DNA of 31,043 bases from Ilumatobacteraceae bacterium. GTDB taxonomy: Bacteria > Actinomycetota > Acidimicrobiia > Acidimicrobiales > Ilumatobacteraceae. Both the position numbers and the translations under genes were made by a program. The notes under the pieces were generated by a model. It was given only the letters and a program-made list of their open reading frames with translations, was not told the origin of the DNA and made no database searches. Positions 14,199 to 21,902 of this stretch are shown here, one piece after another. The stretch is taken from assembly GCA_030728545.1 (NCBI GenBank), contig JANQZQ010000053.1:1-31043 (forward strand). The letters are read 5' to 3'. Numbering within the stretch: position 1 is the stretch's first letter; every line of letters begins with the position of its first letter.

Positions 14199-16141
14199 CA
14201 AGTGCCACTGCCCATCTCGGTAGGGCAATACTGCTGGCCGGGTTTCTGGCCGCATTCTTTGGTGCGTTTGCCGCAGCTATAGGGGCACGCCGCAACGACC
14301 CACGAACATTGCGTCTGGTGCCGCGTTTCGTCGCACTGGCATCATTCATGGCACTCGCTGCATTCGCCGTCATGGAATGGGCGATGATTACGCGCGACTT
14401 TTCGCTGCTGTATGTGCAAAAAGTTGGGTCGTCTGCCACGCCGGCTTTGTACAACTTCGCGGCCGTGTGGAGCGCCCTCGAGGGTTCGATTTTGATGTGG
14501 GTGTTGGTCTTGGCGGGGTATGTAGCAGCGGCCATGTGGTGGATGCGCAAACGGCTCAACGAACCACTCGTCGGTTGGGCAATGGCAGTGCTGCTCATCG
14601 TGCTTGCGTACTTTTTTCTCTTGTCGTACGGGCCAGCAAACCCCTTCGTCATTGGCCCACCTGGGGTAACCGATGGGCCGGGGCCCAACCCGCTGTTGCA
14701 AAACCACTTGTTGGTGATGTTTCACCCACCAATTTTGTATTTGGGTTACGTCGGCATGACAGTGCCATTTGCTTTTGCGATTGCAGCGTTGATCGCCGGC
14801 AAAGTCGAAGATGGCTGGCTGCATCTCACCCGTCGCTGGACCGTCACGGCATGGGGGTTCCTCACGTTTGGTATCGCACTCGGCGGCTGGTGGAGCTATG
14901 AGGTGCTCGGCTGGAGTGGCGTGTGGGCGTGGGACCCGGTGGAAAACGCATCGCTTTTGCCGTGGATCACTGGCACTGCTTACATTCACTCGGTGATGGT
15001 GCAAGAGCGCCGTGGTCTGTTGCGCGTCTGGAACGTGTCGTTGTTGATTGCCACATTTAGCCTCACGATTTTGGGAACGTTCCTTACCCGTTCGGGTGTG
15101 TTGAACAGCGTGCATGCATTTTCTGAAAGCGATATTGGGCCCTGGCTGTTGGCCATGTTTGTGGTCATCGTGGCAGTGTCGTTGGTGCTGGTCTATTTGC
15201 GAGGTGACCAACTGCGGGCGAGTGGTGCCATCGACAACGTGTTTTCTCGTGAGGGGGCATTCTTGGTCAACAACGTGCTGTTCGCAGTGTTTGCCTTTGT
15301 CGTGTTGCTGGGCACGGTGTTTCCACTCGTCATCGAGGCACTTCAACAACGACAAATCGTGGTTGGCGAGCCGTTCTTTGATCGACTGACCATCCCAATC
15401 GGCTTGACGATGTTGTTCATCATGGCGGTGGCTCCGGTATTGCCGTGGCGCCAAGACGGTCGCGAGCTGATGTCGCAACGGCTGCTCGTGCCGGCACTCG
15501 TCGGGCTAGCGGCGCTCGTCTTGTCGCTCGTAGTTGGTGCATCGGGCGTCGCGCCACTGTTGGCGTTCGCCTTGGGCGGGTTTGCGGCCGGCAGCGCACT
15601 GCGACACCTCGTGCGTGCCGTGCGCGTGCAGCGACTGCGCGGCTTCGTCGGGCGTGCCAATGGTGGGATGATCGTGCACCTTGGTGTGATTCTCATTTGC
15701 GTGGCACTTGCAGCGTCTAACTCGTTTACTCGCAGCCAAGAAATAGATCTGGTAACCGGTCAGGTGGCCACGTTTGCTGGGCACACATTCGAATTGATTG
15801 ACGTGGTCGAAGTTCGTGATGCGCGCAGCACCACGGTGAAAGCCTTAGTGAAGGTTGACGGTGGCAAGGCGTATTCGCCGTCCATCACGAAATACACCCG
15901 CATCGGAATGAACGTAGGAACACCGTCGGTGCGCACGAGCTTTACCCACGACGTGTATCTCACGCTCGAGCCGCCAGTGCGACAAGATTCGGGTCAGGCG
16001 CGCATCAAGGTATTCGTCAAGCCGCTCATCTTGTGGTTGTGGGTGGGCACGTTCGTCATGGCCTTCGGCACGTTGTTGGCCGTGTTGCCGACGCGACGGC
16101 GTTCGATTCACGAGATTCGTGACGAGGTGAGTGGTCGATGA
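14189..16141 (+). CDS. ccmF: Cytochrome c heme lyase subunit CcmF
   Basis: A 650-residue, many-helix membrane protein that transfers heme from CcmE to apocytochrome c. The WWD-domain is at residues 234-260, with the core W242-SGVWAWDPVENASLLPW. The long N-terminal helices, the AVWSALEGSILMWVL segment (about residues 91-105) and the C-terminal helical pair around an external domain (about 510-620) are as in CcmF. Length agrees with E. coli CcmF (about 650). Start ATG 14189 lies inside the end of ccmE and the stop overlaps the ccmG start as ATGA. Its own long open frames on the opposite strand are by-products of codon bias. Confidence 0.96.
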   Translation: MLIASATAHLGRAILLAGFLAAFFGAFAAAIGARRNDPRTLRLVPRFVALASFMALAAFAVMEWAMITRDFSLLYVQKVGSSATPALYNFAAVWSALEGSILMWVLVLAGYVAAAMWWMRKRLNEPLVGWAMAVLLIVLAYFFLLSYGPANPFVIGPPGVTDGPGPNPLLQNHLLVMFHPPILYLGYVGMTVPFAFAIAALIAGKVEDGWLHLTRRWTVTAWGFLTFGIALGGWWSYEVLGWSGVWAWDPVENASLLPWITGTAYIHSVMVQERRGLLRVWNVSLLIATFSLTILGTFLTRSGVLNSVHAFSESDIGPWLLAMFVVIVAVSLVLVYLRGDQLRASGAIDNVFSREGAFLVNNVLFAVFAFVVLLGTVFPLVIEALQQRQIVVGEPFFDRLTIPIGLTMLFIMAVAPVLPWRQDGRELMSQRLLVPALVGLAALVLSLVVGASGVAPLLAFALGGFAAGSALRHLVRAVRVQRLRGFVGRANGGMIVHLGVILICVALAASNSFTRSQEIDLVTGQVATFAGHTFELIDVVEVRDARSTTVKALVKVDGGKAYSPSITKYTRIGMNVGTPSVRTSFTHDVYLTLEPPVRQDSGQARIKVFVKPLILWLWVGTFVMAFGTLLAVLPTRRRSIHEIRDEVSGR

Positions 16142-16680
16142 AATCAGCCAAGATCGGCACGTTGTCCGTGGCTGTTGTGGTGGCTGCATTCATCGCGGTC
16201 TTGCTGGTGTCTGACGGCGAGAGCGGCGTGGCAGTGCGATCGCCGTTGCTCGGCCAGCCCGCACCCGCGATTCAAACGACCACGATTGATGACGCTCCGT
16301 TTGACTTGGCACGACGCAAAGGGTCGTGGGTGGTATTCAATTTCTTCAACTCCACTTGCGTGCCGTGCATTGCTGAGCACCCGTCGCTCATTCGCTTTAC
16401 CGAAGGAGAATCTGGACGACCAGACGGTGTCGAGTTCTACACCGTCATCAACGATGACGCTGACGATGCAGTGCGAAATTTTTTCGCTACCAACGATGGT
16501 GACTGGCCGAAACTGCGCGACAACGACGGAGCCATAGCAGTGGCCTTTGGTGTCGCCAAGGTTCCTGAAACATGGATCATTGACCCCAATGGCTTTGTGC
16601 GACTGCGAATTCTTGGGGCGGTTGCCGACGGTGTGCTCGAGGAGCAAATGGCGAAACTGCGCGCGACCGAGGGCTCGTGA
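16138..16680 (+). CDS. ccmG: Thioredoxin-like thiol reductase CcmG/DsbE
   Basis: A 180-residue membrane-tethered thioredoxin-fold protein. An N-terminal helix (about residues 8-25) anchors the domain outside the membrane. The active site is C74-VP-C77, and the cis-proline loop is at VPETW near residue 140, a typical CcmG/TlpA feature. It reduces the apocytochrome CxxCH cysteines, or the CcmH disulfide, before heme attachment. The domain opening PAPAIQTTTIDDAPFDLA matches the AhpC/TSA-Redoxin subgroup. Start and stop both overlap neighbours (ATGA with ccmF, TGATG with ccmH), so translation runs on through this stretch. Confidence 0.93.
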   Translation: MKSAKIGTLSVAVVVAAFIAVLLVSDGESGVAVRSPLLGQPAPAIQTTTIDDAPFDLARRKGSWVVFNFFNSTCVPCIAEHPSLIRFTEGESGRPDGVEFYTVINDDADDAVRNFFATNDGDWPKLRDNDGAIAVAFGVAKVPETWIIDPNGFVRLRILGAVADGVLEEQMAKLRATEGS

Positions 16681-17645
16681 TGTTGACCCGTCGTCGGTTG
16701 ATGTGGGTTGCAATCATTGTGGTTACTGCAGGCCTCCTGGCTTTCGGTGCAGTGCGCGACACGGGCCCGCTCACCCAACAAGACCGCATCGACACCATCA
16801 CCAAGCGCATCGCCTGCCCCACTTGTGATGGAGAAAGCATTTATGTTTCCCGCGCATCGGCATCGCAGGCCCTTCGTGCTGAAGTAGCACGGCAAGTAGG
16901 TGACGGCGTGCGAACCGACGACGAGGTCGTTGCCTACATCGCTGACCGGTTTGGCGGTGAAGTGTTGTTGCTGCCGCGAGCAACCGGGGTAGATGCACTG
17001 ATCTGGGTGTTGCCTGTGGTGTTGACGGTGGTGCTCGTCGGGGCGCTGTGGTTGGCGTTTCGTCGCTGGCGACTCGCCAGTGCGACCACGACGCCGGTGC
17101 AGGTTGCTTCACCGTCGCAGCGACGTCGTTCGCTCGCAATCGGCGTGGTGTTGACCGTCGTGGTGGGTGTGGCGGGCGGCGTGCTCGTGGCGCGACAGGC
17201 AGGGCAGCGGCTGCCCTTAGAAACCTTCACCGGTGGCATCGAAGACAGCACCGCGTCGATACTTGCGCAGGCCCGTTTGGCTGGGCCGAGCGATGTAAAG
17301 ACGGCAATCGACTTGTATTCCCGTGTGTTGGAGACCGACCCCGACAACGTTGAAGCCCTCACTTATCGGGCGTGGCTCGTCATGCTTTCGGCGCGGCAGT
17401 TTGACGAAGCGTTACGCGCGCAAGCATTTGCCTCAACCGTCACTGCACTTGGTCGGGCAATTCAACTGGAGCCTGAGTATCCCGACGCGATGTGTTTTTT
17501 GGGAATCGTGGTGTATCGCGATGGTGGTGATGCTGCATCTGCAAAAGAGTTTGTCGATCGCTGCATTGAGCGCGACCCGCCAGTGCAGGTGCGTGGTTTG
17601 ATTGACGCGCTTGCAACAGAACTGGATGCAGAACTCAAGCCGTAG
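16680..17645 (+). CDS. ccmH: CcmH fused to a CcmI-like TPR region
   Basis: A 321-residue fusion. Residues 1-100 form CcmH: a membrane helix (8-24), then the thiol motif C46-PT-C49 in a three-helix domain. Another helix at about 103-125 and a third near 150-172 lead to a C-terminal TPR-like region (about 205-310, DPDNVEALTYRAW and LEPEYPDAMCFLG repeats) that corresponds to CcmI, the apocytochrome chaperone. Such CcmH-CcmI fusions are known in several lineages. The motif CPTC takes the place of the usual RCxxC. Start is ATG 16680, overlapping the ccmG stop by 1 nt; GTG 16677 is an alternative. It closes the operon, ending 6 bp from the convergent sixA-like gene. Confidence 0.9.
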   Translation: MLTRRRLMWVAIIVVTAGLLAFGAVRDTGPLTQQDRIDTITKRIACPTCDGESIYVSRASASQALRAEVARQVGDGVRTDDEVVAYIADRFGGEVLLLPRATGVDALIWVLPVVLTVVLVGALWLAFRRWRLASATTTPVQVASPSQRRRSLAIGVVLTVVVGVAGGVLVARQAGQRLPLETFTGGIEDSTASILAQARLAGPSDVKTAIDLYSRVLETDPDNVEALTYRAWLVMLSARQFDEALRAQAFASTVTALGRAIQLEPEYPDAMCFLGIVVYRDGGDAASAKEFVDRCIERDPPVQVRGLIDALATELDAELKP

Positions 17646-17651
17646 CTGGCG

Positions 17652-18131
17652 CTACTCAACAACCGGTGGTGCCCAAGCGTGGGCAGTGACGAATCGGCCC
17701 TCGTGTCGCTCGAGCACCCACACACTGCCCTTGCCCCACTCGGGTGCCCCCTGCACGCGCATCCCGCTGGCACCTAGGGCTTCAATCAAAGCAGGAATCA
17801 CATCGCCATGGCTGCAGACGACCGCATGATCGGGGAGTGAATACAACAAGTCAAAGAGTGAGGTATCGGGCTTGGCATGCTCGCTGCCTAGTTCGGCCAA
17901 GCGTTGGTCAGGCGTGATGGCAATATCGATGGCCACGGCGAGTGGCTTGACAGTTTCGATACACCTGCGATACGGGCTGGACACCACTACCGAAGGCGAC
18001 ACCGCGCTCAGGCGTCGACAGAGCTCGTCGGCCTGGCGCCGGCCAGAATTGGTGAGCGGTCGGTCGATGTCATCGCCATCGAAGTCGCTGCGTGAACCTG
18101 CTTTAGCGTGGCGAACCAAATATAAAGGCAC
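17652..18131 (-). CDS. SixA-like histidine phosphatase
   Basis: A 159-residue member of the histidine phosphatase superfamily, close in size to E. coli SixA (161 residues), which removes phosphate from phosphohistidine proteins. The catalytic motif is VRHAKA (His at residue 8), and the second active-site histidine is in VVCSHGDV near residue 113. Arg and Glu at TVKPL/LAELGSE positions fit the phosphate pocket. Start is GTG 18131, behind a TANNNT box with 6-nt spacing. Actinobacterial relatives may act on small molecules rather than HPt domains, so the substrate is open. A PdtaS-like histidine kinase lies 5 kb away, but no link is shown. Confidence 0.85.
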   Translation of the reverse strand: MPLYLVRHAKAGSRSDFDGDDIDRPLTNSGRRQADELCRRLSAVSPSVVVSSPYRRCIETVKPLAVAIDIAITPDQRLAELGSEHAKPDTSLFDLLYSLPDHAVVCSHGDVIPALIEALGASGMRVQGAPEWGKGSVWVLERHEGRFVTAHAWAPPVVE

Positions 18132-18137
18132 CGCGGC

Positions 18138-18143
18138 AACCTA
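18138..18143 (-). promoter_or_regulatory. -10 box of the sixA-like gene (leaderless promoter)
   Basis: TAGGTT on the minus strand ends 6 nt before the GTG at 18131. There is no Shine-Dalgarno sequence, so a leaderless transcript is likely. Confidence 0.45.
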
Positions 18144-18212
18144 GCGGCTGGAAGTAAACGAAGAATTATCGGTTGGGCTGGCGTATTCAGTGGCGAAATG
18201 GCACACTGAAGC

Positions 18213-18824
18213 GTGGGATTTTTTGAAAAGAACCGAGCCGAAACGCAGGCCAAAGGTTTTGATGCTCAACGCTTGCCACCAGGTCAGTACCTGACCGATC
18301 GTTTCCCCGTGTTGCACGTGGGGGATGTGCCCACCTATCAGCCAGGTGAATGGTCGATCGAGATCTTTGGTGCAGTGTCGGCGCCGTTCACGCTTAACTA
18401 CGCGCAACTTGTGGCGCTGCCATCGGTGTCGATCACCACCGACATTCACTGTGTTACGAAGTGGTCGAAGTTTGACACCGTTTGGAAAGGTGTGCGAGTT
18501 CGCGATTTATTCGCGCAGGCGGGTATCGACTCGAGTGCCACCCATGTGATGGCTCACGCTGAATACGGCTACACCGCAAATTTGCCGTTGGTCGATGCAA
18601 CGGGCGACGACGCACTGGTTGCCTATGCCTACGACAACACCGACATCGAACCAATTCACGGAGGCCCAGTGCGGCTCGTGATTCCGCATTTGTATTTTTG
18701 GAAATCAGCCAAGTGGCTGCGCGGCCTCGAGGCCACTACGCAGGATGCACCAGGGTTTTGGGAACAAAACGGTTACCACATGTATGGCGACCCGTTTTTA
18801 GAACAACGCCACTGGGGCGATTAG
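18213..18824 (+). CDS. Small sulfite-oxidase-like molybdopterin oxidoreductase
   Basis: A 203-residue single-domain member of the sulfite oxidase/MsrP (YedY) fold that binds molybdopterin. The molybdenum-ligating cysteine is C80 in DIHCVTKWS. Other family landmarks are the GPVRLVIPHLYFWKSAKWLRGLE segment (about 150-172) and an ending of YGDPFLEQRHWGD. No Tat or Sec signal is visible, so it is predicted cytoplasmic, unlike MsrP. Such short relatives are common in actinobacteria and their substrate is unknown. Start is GTG 18213 with a weak TGAAG before it. It lies divergent from the sixA-like gene and overlaps the convergent regulator at 18821 by 4 nt. Confidence 0.88.
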   Translation: MGFFEKNRAETQAKGFDAQRLPPGQYLTDRFPVLHVGDVPTYQPGEWSIEIFGAVSAPFTLNYAQLVALPSVSITTDIHCVTKWSKFDTVWKGVRVRDLFAQAGIDSSATHVMAHAEYGYTANLPLVDATGDDALVAYAYDNTDIEPIHGGPVRLVIPHLYFWKSAKWLRGLEATTQDAPGFWEQNGYHMYGDPFLEQRHWGD

Positions 18825-19567
18825 TTCAACGCTTCGAGCGTCGTTTCACAGAAGCGGTCACCTTGGGGCAACGAGGCCAGAGTTTCGGCTGATGTCTCGC
18901 CGTAGATGGCATCGAGCATTCCCTTCACCATTCCACGATCAACGGCGCAAATAACGGGATGTTCGATTGCAACGTCGCCAAACGGGCAATGGTTGTTGAT
19001 GATGCGCAACTTGTTTTGTCGCTTTTCGGTGTGAGCAGCGAACCCGTGGGCGGTCAAGGCGTCTGCCACTTTTTGCAATGCTGAGCGCAAGGATCGCTGG
19101 CCAGCTGCCACGTCGTCACCGGTCAAGCCAACGGCCATCGCCTGGCCGTACTTGCGGCCCACCTCTTCGGCAATCGCCTGGGCTTCTTCGTCGGGCAAAC
19201 GTCCGAGAGCCTCACCGAGGAGCGACAGCACCAAGTCGTCGCTGCGCACAGGAAACTGTGTTGGCTCTGCTGAGTCAACGGCGCGATAACACTTGGATGG
19301 GCGGCCAGCACCAGCGTGTTCGATGCGGGCAATTTCAACTTCGAGATAGCCACCAGCCGCCAGTTTGTCGAGATGGTGGCGGGCCACGTTTGGATGCACG
19401 GCGAATTGCTCTGCAACCTGAGACGCAGTAACGCCATCGGCTGCGTCGCGAACGAACAAATACACGGCCCGGCGGGTGGGGTCACCGAATGCAGAGGTAA
19501 TCGCCGACACTTGTGACGAGAATGCGCCACCCGTCACCCCGTTCACCACGGCTTTGTTGCGGGCCAC
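18821..19567 (-). CDS. SufR-like Fe-S cluster regulator (ArsR-like winged helix)
   Basis: A 248-residue regulator. The N-terminal winged helix spans about residues 22-95 (FGDPTRRAVYLFV, then VAEQFAVHPNVARHHLDKL as recognition helix). The C-terminal domain carries C194, C207 and C240. The C194-x12-C207 spacing matches that reported for mycobacterial SufR (Rv1460), where three cysteines bind a 4Fe-4S cluster and control the suf operon. No suf genes are present here; instead it is divergent from the Fe-S carrier gene mrp across 23 bp, which suggests mrp as target. Start GTG 19567 is 6 nt after TAGGCT, consistent with a leaderless mRNA. The SufR-like label is strong inference; binding of a cluster is not shown by sequence alone. 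Confidence 0.82.
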   Translation of the reverse strand: MARNKAVVNGVTGGAFSSQVSAITSAFGDPTRRAVYLFVRDAADGVTASQVAEQFAVHPNVARHHLDKLAAGGYLEVEIARIEHAGAGRPSKCYRAVDSAEPTQFPVRSDDLVLSLLGEALGRLPDEEAQAIAEEVGRKYGQAMAVGLTGDDVAAGQRSLRSALQKVADALTAHGFAAHTEKRQNKLRIINNHCPFGDVAIEHPVICAVDRGMVKGMLDAIYGETSAETLASLPQGDRFCETTLEALN

Positions 19568-19571
19568 GCGA

Positions 19572-19580
19572 TTAGCCTAA
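19572..19580. promoter_or_regulatory. Palindromic bidirectional -10 element between the sufR-like gene and mrp
   Basis: TTAGCCTAA gives TAGCCT (19573-19578) on the plus strand, 12 nt before the mrp ATG, and TAGGCT (19574-19579) on the minus strand, 6 nt before the regulator GTG. Both fit TANNNT. One 9-bp symmetric element could therefore drive both genes. Its core also matches the middle of the IdeR box, so a DtxR-type operator is an alternative. Confidence 0.5.
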
Positions 19581-19590
19581 CGAGTTCATC

Positions 19591-20733
19591 ATGAGCGTCG
19601 TCACTCCAGATCAAGTGATTGAGGCCCTGCGGCCAGTGCAAGACCCCGAGTTGCATCGATCGATTGTTGATCTCAACATGGTGCGCGACGTAAGCATCAA
19701 CGACGGTGTCGTTGCCCTCACAGTCACGCTCACCATTGCTGGTTGCCCGTTGCGCAACGAAATACAAAATCGCGTCAACGGTGCGATTCGCCCCTTGCCC
19801 GGTGTGCGCGATGTGCAACTCAACTTCGGGGTCATGACCGACGACGAGCGTGCCGCCCTGCGCGAAAAGTTGCACGGGTCGCCCGCAGCGAGCGCAGGTA
19901 GCGCACCAGCCCAAGGGCATGCGCAGGGTCGCGCTATTCCTTTCGCTCAGCCCGGGTCAAAGACCCGACCATTGTTGATTTCGTCGGGCAAAGGTGGCGT
20001 CGGAAAAAGCAGCGTGACCACCAACCTGGCCGTTGCCTTGGCTGCAGCCGGACACAGCGTGGGCGTCGTTGACGCTGACATTTACGGATACTCGATTCCG
20101 CGCATGCTTGGTGCTGATCGTGAGCCAGTGGCAATCGACCAGATGTTGCTGCCACCAGAGTCGTACGGAGTGCGTTGTATCTCGATCGGATACTTCGTGC
20201 CCGATGGCCAAGCAGTGGTGTGGCGTGGCCCCATGTTGCACAAAGCGCTCGAACAGTTTCTGACCGATGTGTTTTGGGATGAACCAGATTTCTTGCTCGT
20301 TGACATGCCGCCAGGCACCGGTGACATTGCATTGAGTTTGAGCCAGTATCTGCCGCGCGCCGAGGTGTATGTGGTGACCACGCCGCAAGATGCTGCGCAG
20401 AAAGTGGCTCGACTATCGGCAGCGATGGCCAAGAAGGTCAACATGACCGTGCGCGGCGTGATCGAAAACATGTCGTGGTTCACCGGCGATGATGGCAAGC
20501 GATACGAACTCTTTGGCCAAGGTGGTGGCAAGTCGCTTGCCGACGAACTTGGCGTGCCGCTGTTGGCGCAGATTCCGTTGGTAAATCAACTACGTGAAGG
20601 CGGTGACAACGGCAAGCCGATTGCTGCCATCGCCCCGCAAAGTGAAGTTGGCCAAGTGTTTACCGAACTTGCCAAGAAAATAGCCGAGATGAAACCCAAG
20701 AAAATCTTCAGTCAGGCACTGAAGGTCAATTGA
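19591..20733 (+). CDS. mrp: Mrp/ApbC-type Fe-S cluster carrier ATPase
   Basis: A 380-residue P-loop ATPase that carries and delivers Fe-S clusters. The N-terminal MIP18/DUF59 domain covers about residues 7-85, with the conserved Cys in IAGCPLRNE (C52). A Gly/Ala/Ser-rich linker (95-122) joins it to the NBP35/ApbC domain with deviant Walker A GKGGVGKS at 133-140, DMPPGTGD near 235-242 and GVIENMSWF near 290. The CxxC that follows ENMS in E. coli Mrp is missing (ENMSWFTGDDGKRYELFG), as in some other actinobacterial Mrp proteins, so cluster binding must differ. It is divergent from a SufR-like regulator and leads a run of same-strand genes through 24636. Confidence 0.95.
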   Translation: MSVVTPDQVIEALRPVQDPELHRSIVDLNMVRDVSINDGVVALTVTLTIAGCPLRNEIQNRVNGAIRPLPGVRDVQLNFGVMTDDERAALREKLHGSPAASAGSAPAQGHAQGRAIPFAQPGSKTRPLLISSGKGGVGKSSVTTNLAVALAAAGHSVGVVDADIYGYSIPRMLGADREPVAIDQMLLPPESYGVRCISIGYFVPDGQAVVWRGPMLHKALEQFLTDVFWDEPDFLLVDMPPGTGDIALSLSQYLPRAEVYVVTTPQDAAQKVARLSAAMAKKVNMTVRGVIENMSWFTGDDGKRYELFGQGGGKSLADELGVPLLAQIPLVNQLREGGDNGKPIAAIAPQSEVGQVFTELAKKIAEMKPKKIFSQALKVN

Positions 20734-20751
20734 CCTGCCACACTGGTAACC

Positions 20752-20988
20752 ATGGACATTCGCATCGGAGTCACCCACTCGTCTCGAGACATCTCATTGG
20801 AAGTTGAGGGCGACGAAAAGTCGCAGGCTGCAGTGCGCAAGACAGTGGAAGAAGCACTCGCCGGCAAAGTTGAAGTGTTGTGGATGAAAGACAAGCGCGG
20901 TCGCGAAGTGGCGATACCCGCCGAAAAGATTGCCTTCGTCGAGTTCGGTGCACCAGACGGTGAGCGTCGACTGGGGTTTGGCGCCTGA
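20752..20988 (+). CDS. DUF3107 family protein
   Basis: A 78-residue protein matching the actinobacterial DUF3107 family: opening MDIRIGVTHSSRDISLEV, the EEALAG segment and the ending KIAFVEFGAPDGERRLGFG are characteristic. It is a small alpha/beta cytoplasmic protein of unknown function. In mycobacteria the homologue lies near DNA helicase genes; here it sits between mrp and the BagA-like ATPase. It starts 18 bp after the mrp stop without a clear ribosome binding site. Its stop TGA is the second to fourth base of CTGA, where the next gene appears to start. Confidence 0.9.
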   Translation: MDIRIGVTHSSRDISLEVEGDEKSQAAVRKTVEEALAGKVEVLWMKDKRGREVAIPAEKIAFVEFGAPDGERRLGFGA

Positions 20989-21902
20989 CGCTGCGCGCGT
21001 TACTTTCTCGTCGACTCGTCTTTGTTACAGGCAAAGGTGGTGTCGGCAAGTCTGGTGTCGCAGCAGCGCTAGCCAGAGTGGCTGGCGAGCAAGGCAAGCG
21101 TGTGCTTGTCTGCGAAATGGATGACAAAGGTTCGCTAGCTGCGTATCTTGGCTGCCCGACACTGAAGTTCGAGCCCACTGAAGTGTCACCGAACGTGAGT
21201 GCAATGGCGATGAACACCGAAGACTCGCTGCGTGAATACATTCGGCTGTTTCTGCGGTTGCCGATAATCGGCAGCCTCACACCGCTGGCTCGCATCTTTG
21301 ACTTTGTTGCGAATGCTGCGCCAGCCGTGAAAGAAATATTGGCAGTTGGCAAATTGTGTTACGAAGTTCGTGAGCAGAACTACGACATGGTGATCGTCGA
21401 CTCTGAAGCCAGTGGGCATTTCGTCGCCCAAGTGTCAGCCCCTGATGCACTAGCGACCTTGGTGCGAATCGGCATCATCGCCGACCAGACCAAGTGGATG
21501 AGCAACTTGCTGCACGACCCGCAAGTGTCCACCGTGCTGGCTGTGGTCACCCCTGAAGAGATGCCAGTAGCCGAAACGATTGAGTTGCGACAGCGACTGG
21601 CCAAAGCCACGCCCATTGACTTTGGCGGAGTGCTCATGAATCGCATGCCACAAGCCACCGTCGATGAAACTGCGCTGGCAGTGGCACGCCAAGACGCAAG
21701 TCTTGCCCGCACGGTGCAGGCCGGCGACTGGCTGGTGGCGCAACGCAGCGAGGCACAACAGCAGGTGCAGCGATTGGCCGAAGCATTCGAACTTGCCAAT
21801 GTAGAGACCATTGCTGAGGCCCCGGCTGATGTTGCATCGCCGCAGCACATCACCGATCACTTGGTGGGCGAACTCCACCGACTGCTGAGTAGCGACGCGT
21901 GA
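20985..21902 (+). CDS. ArsA/MinD-family ATPase, BagA-like (Rv3679 type)
   Basis: A 305-residue deviant-Walker ATPase. Only the start at CTG 20985 keeps the nucleotide-binding loop, GKGGVGKSG at residues 16-24 inside RRLVFVTGKGGVGKS. No ATG, GTG or TTG exists between the in-frame stop at 20961 and the loop, and the next GTG (21078) would delete it. The CTG overlaps the DUF3107 stop as CTGA, which fits coupled translation. The Walker B-like region reads VIVDSEASGHF, where relatives have DAPPTG. With the following gene it matches mycobacterial Rv3679-Rv3680 (BagAB), a heterodimeric ATPase linked to redox and nitric oxide tolerance. The exact transport or sensing role is unsettled. The function call is by family plus order. 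Confidence 0.85.
   Translation: MTLRALLSRRLVFVTGKGGVGKSGVAAALARVAGEQGKRVLVCEMDDKGSLAAYLGCPTLKFEPTEVSPNVSAMAMNTEDSLREYIRLFLRLPIIGSLTPLARIFDFVANAAPAVKEILAVGKLCYEVREQNYDMVIVDSEASGHFVAQVSAPDALATLVRIGIIADQTKWMSNLLHDPQVSTVLAVVTPEEMPVAETIELRQRLAKATPIDFGGVLMNRMPQATVDETALAVARQDASLARTVQAGDWLVAQRSEAQQQVQRLAEAFELANVETIAEAPADVASPQHITDHLVGELHRLLSSDA

Noticed and set aside
14342..15478. A 378-codon open frame on the minus strand
   Set aside because: It lies wholly antisense to ccmF, is rich in His, Gln and Arg, and has no domain or start signal. It arises from the codon bias of ccmF.
19568..19586. TTAGCCTAAC as a DtxR/IdeR operator
   Set aside because: Only the central 10 bases match the IdeR consensus and the flanks do not. 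Its spacing to both start codons is better explained as -10 elements, though dual use cannot be excluded.
21078..21902. Start of the BagA-like gene at GTG 21078
   Set aside because: It would remove the nucleotide-binding loop that is encoded immediately upstream in the same frame.
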